Part shown: positions 59,508 to 64,000 of the stretch, in pieces | Layout of the letters: each line of letters opens with the position of its first letter | Numbering within the stretch: the first letter of the stretch is position 1 | NCBI RefSeq assembly: GCF_933775445.1 | Contig: NC_065874.1 | Coordinates: 34,952,093-35,016,092, forward strand | Reading direction: 5' to 3' | DNA length: 64,000 bases | Source: Argentina anserina | Taxonomy: Eukaryota > Streptophyta > Magnoliopsida > Rosales > Rosaceae | Notes under the pieces: model-generated | What the model was told of the DNA's origin: nothing | Seen by the model: only the letters and a program-made list of their open reading frames with translations | The model's database searches: none | Translations under genes and position numbers: made by a program

Positions 59508-62500
59508 TTATTTCCTCATCTGGAATAACAAGTCTGGAGGCTTACCGGTTCCTCCACTACCAAAAGCAGAGAAACCACCAGATCCTTGCTGGCCACCGAA
59601 TGCACCAAATCCACCACCTGATCATATTTGCACGATACAGATCAGCTGAATACTCGACAAATAAAACACATCAAAATTCATGAGAAAACAAAAATTAAAT
59701 TACCACCTGCTGCATTGGCTCCTGCAAACCCGCTACCAGCTGGAGCAGCACCACCAAAACCCGAACTCCCTGCTGCTGCACCACCGAAACCCGAACCCCC
59801 TGCAGCCGCCCCGCCAAAACCCGAACCCCCTGAAGCCGCCCCGCCAAAACCCGGACCCCCTGAAGCCGCCCCCCCAAAACCCCCAAACCCTGAAGCCGCA
59901 CCGCCAAAACCCCCAAACCCTGAAGACGCACCGCCAAAACCCCCAGCCCCTGAAGCCAAAGCAGCAAATCCACCACCACCAGAAGCCACAGCCGCAAAAC
60001 CGCCAACAGTAGAAGAAGCGCCTGCAAATCCTCCGGTGGCAGCATCTGACAAACCACCTGTAGGTTTATTGCTAGCAATGCCACCACCAAAACCACCAGG
60101 TGATCCAAAACCAGTTCCTGGTAAAGCAGTACCTAGCTGTCTCGACTGTCCAAAAGCACCCAAAACTGATCCCAATGCCTGCTGCCCTGGTCCAACCTGT
60201 GATGGCTGGCCAAACCCACCCGGACTGGGATATGGGGCCGTAGTACTAGTGCCAAACCCACTAGCAAATGCACCTGGATTTGCTGGCTGAGATGATGGAG
60301 AAGGATGGAGAGACTGGAAGTTAAGAGATGCAGGCTGAAACAACCCTCCACTAGGAACAGTCATGGGGAAAGGCGAAGTTGCCACATTTGTTGCTGCATT
60401 ACCAAATGATCCACCAAATGGATTGGGTTTAGCAGCGGTCGGGTTAGGGGAAGAGCCAAGCTCAAATGCACCGAGGCTTCCAAAATCAAGTCCAACCAGG
60501 CTACTTGTGTCAGGAGCCTCTTCATCCATGTCATCCTCCTGGGCATTTTGGACATCTATGGTTCTACTAGCAGCACTCCCTGAATTGGAGAGTGCTGCAG
60601 GAAATAGAGATTGTCCAGCAGATGTCTGTTCCTGCTGAGCATTTACAATCACATTCAGTGTAGGACCTGATGTATTCTTCAAACTGGGTTGGCTTCCTGG
60701 TGCCACCACTGGTGCAGGACTAGCATTGCTGAAACTGGACTGATTATCAGGAGCTAGGCCTGTTGAATTTTCAACTGTAACTGGAGGTAATATCAAAGGT
60801 TTGAGATTTGGATTAGTTTCAGCAGGAGAAGGTCCAGAATCCACTGGGGGTACTATAGTATTAGAATTCACAGCAGTCTTTGATAGTGGTTGAATCTCTG
60901 TGTCTGGAGATTCTGATGCGGACTTCGTCGCAGGTGCAATGTCAGAGGGCAATGGTGATTTTGAAACACTCATCGAGAAAGAACCAGAAGGTACAACAAC
61001 TGGAGAGGGAAAAGCTGATACTGGGAATGATGTTGAGACAGGTTTATTCATATCAGCTGTAGTCTTTGAGTTTGTCAAAGGTCTGTTTGGAGACATCAAG
61101 GAGGGTAAGGAAGGCAAAGTTGATGAGGCACTTGATACAGACGATAGAGAAGCTGATGAGGAACTAAATATTGAAGATGGGGGTGCTGAAACTGACATTG
61201 AGGATGTCGCAGAAGGGGCCACAGAAACAAGAAATGAGGAAGAAAATGGAGAATTATGTTTTTTCCCAGATTCTGGAGATGGAATTGTTGTGTTCAAAGG
61301 CCTATCCTTCAAACTATTTTCTATTGGAAGTACACCATTTTCAGGAGATGAATTTGGCATATCGTAGGTTTTCTTAAGCACTGGAGCTGTCTGTGTAGGT
61401 ACCATAAAAGTATATGGGTTTTGACTAGTGTCTGATGGAAAAACAAACTTTTCCCTTGCAGAAACTGATTCGGACTTCTTAACAGATATTATGCCCCCAC
61501 CAGAATTTTCTGCTGTCTGGTTAATTTCCCTCATAAAATTTTGCCTTGCTGATTCCTTTGGAAAAACAAATGGAGTTGCAGGGTTTTCCAAAGCCTGTTT
61601 TGAGTGTGTATCCTGGATGCCTGCATAAAATATAATTTCATGCATAAGCAACAATCAGCTAGTGTTCCCTGTCAAAGACAAGAATGAACTCCAAAGTCTT
61701 TCCAATTTGAACATTCTCGGAGCTCACCTTTGTTTTCAGATGGATGAAAGAGCGTTGCAGGCACCGTGTGATCCTGTGGATGAGTAACGGCTGAACGCTC
61801 CAGGCGAGGGCTAATGCGTTGCTTATCAGCCGATAATGATGATCTATTCACACTTACCTTCCCACTTTCTTGCAAAAGCAACCTTTTGACAGTGGCTTTT
61901 GTAGGCTCGTAGTTCGCCCAGCTCTAAATCATGATCATGAAAAAAAAAAAAAGAGTAAACATGAGTCATGCAGGAAGTGGCTTTTTCAATCAAGGATACA
62001 AAGATTGAATCTAAGGAATCATTACCCTATCTAGTGAGTCTCTCCTCCTCCTTGCAGTTTCTGGTTCATAATTCTTTGTGGCGCTTGAATTTCTCCTGGG
62101 TCGATCTTTAGCAGTAGATGAACCCAAAGAGAATGATAGTTTCTCTTTGGGAGTACCACGAAACTTTGACACATCTGGGGAAGGGGAACTGAAAGAGGCA
62201 TCATAAGTAATCCCTATAGTTTCAAACAACTCCTTTTTCACATTCTTCTGTTTTACAGAAGGCGGCTCAATCTTTAGTGCCACCATTTGTTTTGATAGAC
62301 ACTCAGACAGTTGATCGGCTGCAGCTAATTGTGATGTCATTGTGCTATGTAGACTATGCAAGGACTGAGTGTGTCTGCAATATAATATATCAGTGAAGTT
62401 AGAATGTCTTAATGGCCTGTGTTTAGTTACCTAAAAGTCTAAAACAAATCCATCATATCAGTATACTGCTGTTTAGAATCTCAATTGCTGAGTTGTATTG

Positions 62501-64000
62501 AACTGCTAGGAAAGAAATTGCCACAGGTTAGAAATATTCGATCAATTGTTCAGCAAATATATTTTCATAAGGTGTCATAATATATGAAAGGAAAAAGGTA
62601 GATGCACAATGAAAGCGATGATGAAGTTAACGTGAACAAGGAAAATAAATTGAATAAAATAAAAAATAAAATTTACAACATAGTGTTTTCAGATTTTGAA
62701 TATTTATAATTTACTTTTTCTTTCTTTCTCTCCTTTTCACTTCTTCATGTTTACGACTTAAAACATGTCGTCCCAAACGCTGCAAATAAAAGGTTCGGAC
62801 TTCTTCTAAGATTGTGCCTTTCATGTTATTTAAAATAAAAAGAAGATACCAGAAAAAAAAAAGACTAGATTCAATTTCTTATTAAAGCGAATCATTTGAT
62901 ATACCTTGAATGCCCAAATCGACTTTGTGAAGAGCTTTGACCAGCATGAACTCTATCATTTTCACCAAATTTGTTAAGCTCAAGGCCATTAAAATGTCTT
63001 TCCAACCTAATTAACTGATCAGTCAAATCCTGAAATACATTTAACAAATTAGAAGCAACCTTTAATACTGCTCTCCAAATGTCCAACATTGCACCATTAG
63101 GTAAATGAAAAGAAATAGAATAGAATAGAAATCATAAATAAATAAAACAATGGGTAAAAGGTTTCAGAAACATCGATAGACTAGGTGTGACCTGATTCAT
63201 TTTTGAAATATGTCGCCTCTTCAGCTCAAGTTCTGAACTCAATTTCTGACCACTCCAGAAGTCCCAATATTGGCTATCAGAAGCTTGTTTCACAATCCCG
63301 TCCATGTATATTTTCCGTGCCAGTACTGAAGCAATTGAACAATCATCTTTGATTAAGAGTGATGTATAACTTGAACATGTATATATACAAAGCTTTCTGC
63401 TTTAGAAACTATACATTTGCAGCATTAAAAGTACCTTGTATAGTCATGTCAAAAAGATGTTGTACTTCATTAAGTCGTTCATTCATAGTGCCCTGCAAAT
63501 TATAAAGACAACCAAGAATCTCACTTACTAATTGAAATAGATGTCATAGACTAGAACAGAGAAACGTTTCAATTAGCAAAATTTGATAATCTCTAGATTA
63601 GCACAGGATGAACGAGTTTATATTTCCAAAATTATACAATTATCAATATTTAATATTTCTTGATTAACACAGGAAGAACAAGTTTGTATTTCCAAAAGTT
63701 TCCAATTAAAAGAAGAACAATCAAAATATTAAGTAGCAAACATTACCTTCCATATTCGGCATCTCTCATACAGAATCCCAACCTCTCTCTCCAATGTTTC
63801 AACAGAACTTCTCTGATTAACAATGCAGGCATCCCTGAATCCACCTGGTTCCTCTATAGACTGTAGGAACATATCCAACTCCCTGGTCATCTCTGTTATC
63901 TGAATGAAAAAGCAAACTGATCAATAACTCAGAAAATGAGAATCTTCAGTCTCATGAACATTCCTTAAAGCCTATAGAAGATATGAAACGATTTTTAATA
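59508..64000 (-). CDS. NUP214: Nuclear pore protein NUP214 (C-terminal part, runs off the right edge)
   Basis: Exons on the minus strand: 63747-63899, 63435-63492, 63192-63325, 62905-63029, 62026-62374, 61728-61923, 59704-61620, 59508-59617; further 5' exons lie beyond 64000. The coiled-coil region comes first ([60 protein letters not shown]). A Ser/Pro-rich stretch follows, then many FG repeats, with the dense GFGG/AASG array at the end and the terminus [10 protein letters not shown]. In the pore the cytoplasmic-side NUP214 holds mRNA-export factors (Dbp5/LOS4), and FG repeats bind transport receptors. From memory it corresponds to LNO1 (At1g55540), near TBP2 and BCDH E1-beta in Arabidopsis. 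The N-terminal beta-propeller is outside the window. Confidence 0.9.

Noticed and set aside
59628..60290. 220-codon proline-rich plus-strand ORF
   Set aside because: It is the antisense of the NUP214 FG-repeat exon; Gly/Phe/Ala repeats read backwards give Pro/Ala runs.
1..64000. CRISPR arrays, operons, phage or bacterial features
   Set aside because: The window is eukaryotic plant DNA; no spaced direct repeats of CRISPR type or polycistronic protein genes were seen.

Overview
The window is nuclear DNA of a flowering plant, most likely a eudicot. Genes are split by many AT-rich GT-AG introns, several 5' leaders carry (CT)n or (GAA)n tracts, and the proteins match plant families. From memory, gene order also matches Arabidopsis: ECT - BCDH E1-beta - TBP occurs on its chromosomes 1 and 3; NusB-like, cytosolic pyruvate kinase, RING and RHIP1 on chromosome 4; glucosidase II beta, pyruvate kinase and RING on chromosome 5. 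The window looks like one less-fractionated ancestral block. The species cannot be named from sequence alone.

Layout. 0-9 kb: two tandem YTH-domain m6A reader genes (an ECT2 orthologue and a diverged ECT2-like copy whose C-terminal end is frameshifted). 9.7-12.2 kb: mitochondrial branched-chain 2-oxoacid dehydrogenase E1-beta. 13.1-15.2 kb: TATA-binding protein, convergent with it. 15.8-19.3 kb: AT-rich intergenic DNA. 19.4-20.7 kb: a minus-strand polycistronic box C/D snoRNA gene with a telo-box/Site II/TATA promoter; members are identified as snoR72Y, U24 and snoR77Y homologues plus one orphan candidate. 20.8-23.4 kb: dispersed repeats, a solo LTR with a perfect heat-shock element, and a hAT-type non-autonomous element. 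24.2-27.0 kb: plastid-type NusB-like protein. 29.7-39.8 kb: a transposon island (5'-truncated LINE, degenerate Ty3/gypsy chromovirus, second LINE, Ty1/copia gag fragment, possible solo LTR). 40.5-45.7 kb: glucosidase II beta (ends HDEL). 47.1-49.4 kb: cytosolic pyruvate kinase. 50.6-51.7 kb: intronless-CDS RING-H2 E3 ligase. 54.3-56.9 kb: four-TM ATRAP-like protein, divergent from RHIP1 (57.3-58.6 kb). 59.5 kb to the right edge: the C-terminal part of nucleoporin NUP214.

The genes are independently transcribed housekeeping genes (RNA reading, transcription initiation, rRNA modification, glycolysis, amino-acid breakdown, ER quality control, nuclear transport), not a pathway cluster. Exon limits were worked out by hand from splice signals and reading phase; every multi-exon model given sums to whole codons. 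Coordinates may be off by a base in places. Locus correspondences, rRNA target positions and family comparisons come from memory, not from searches.
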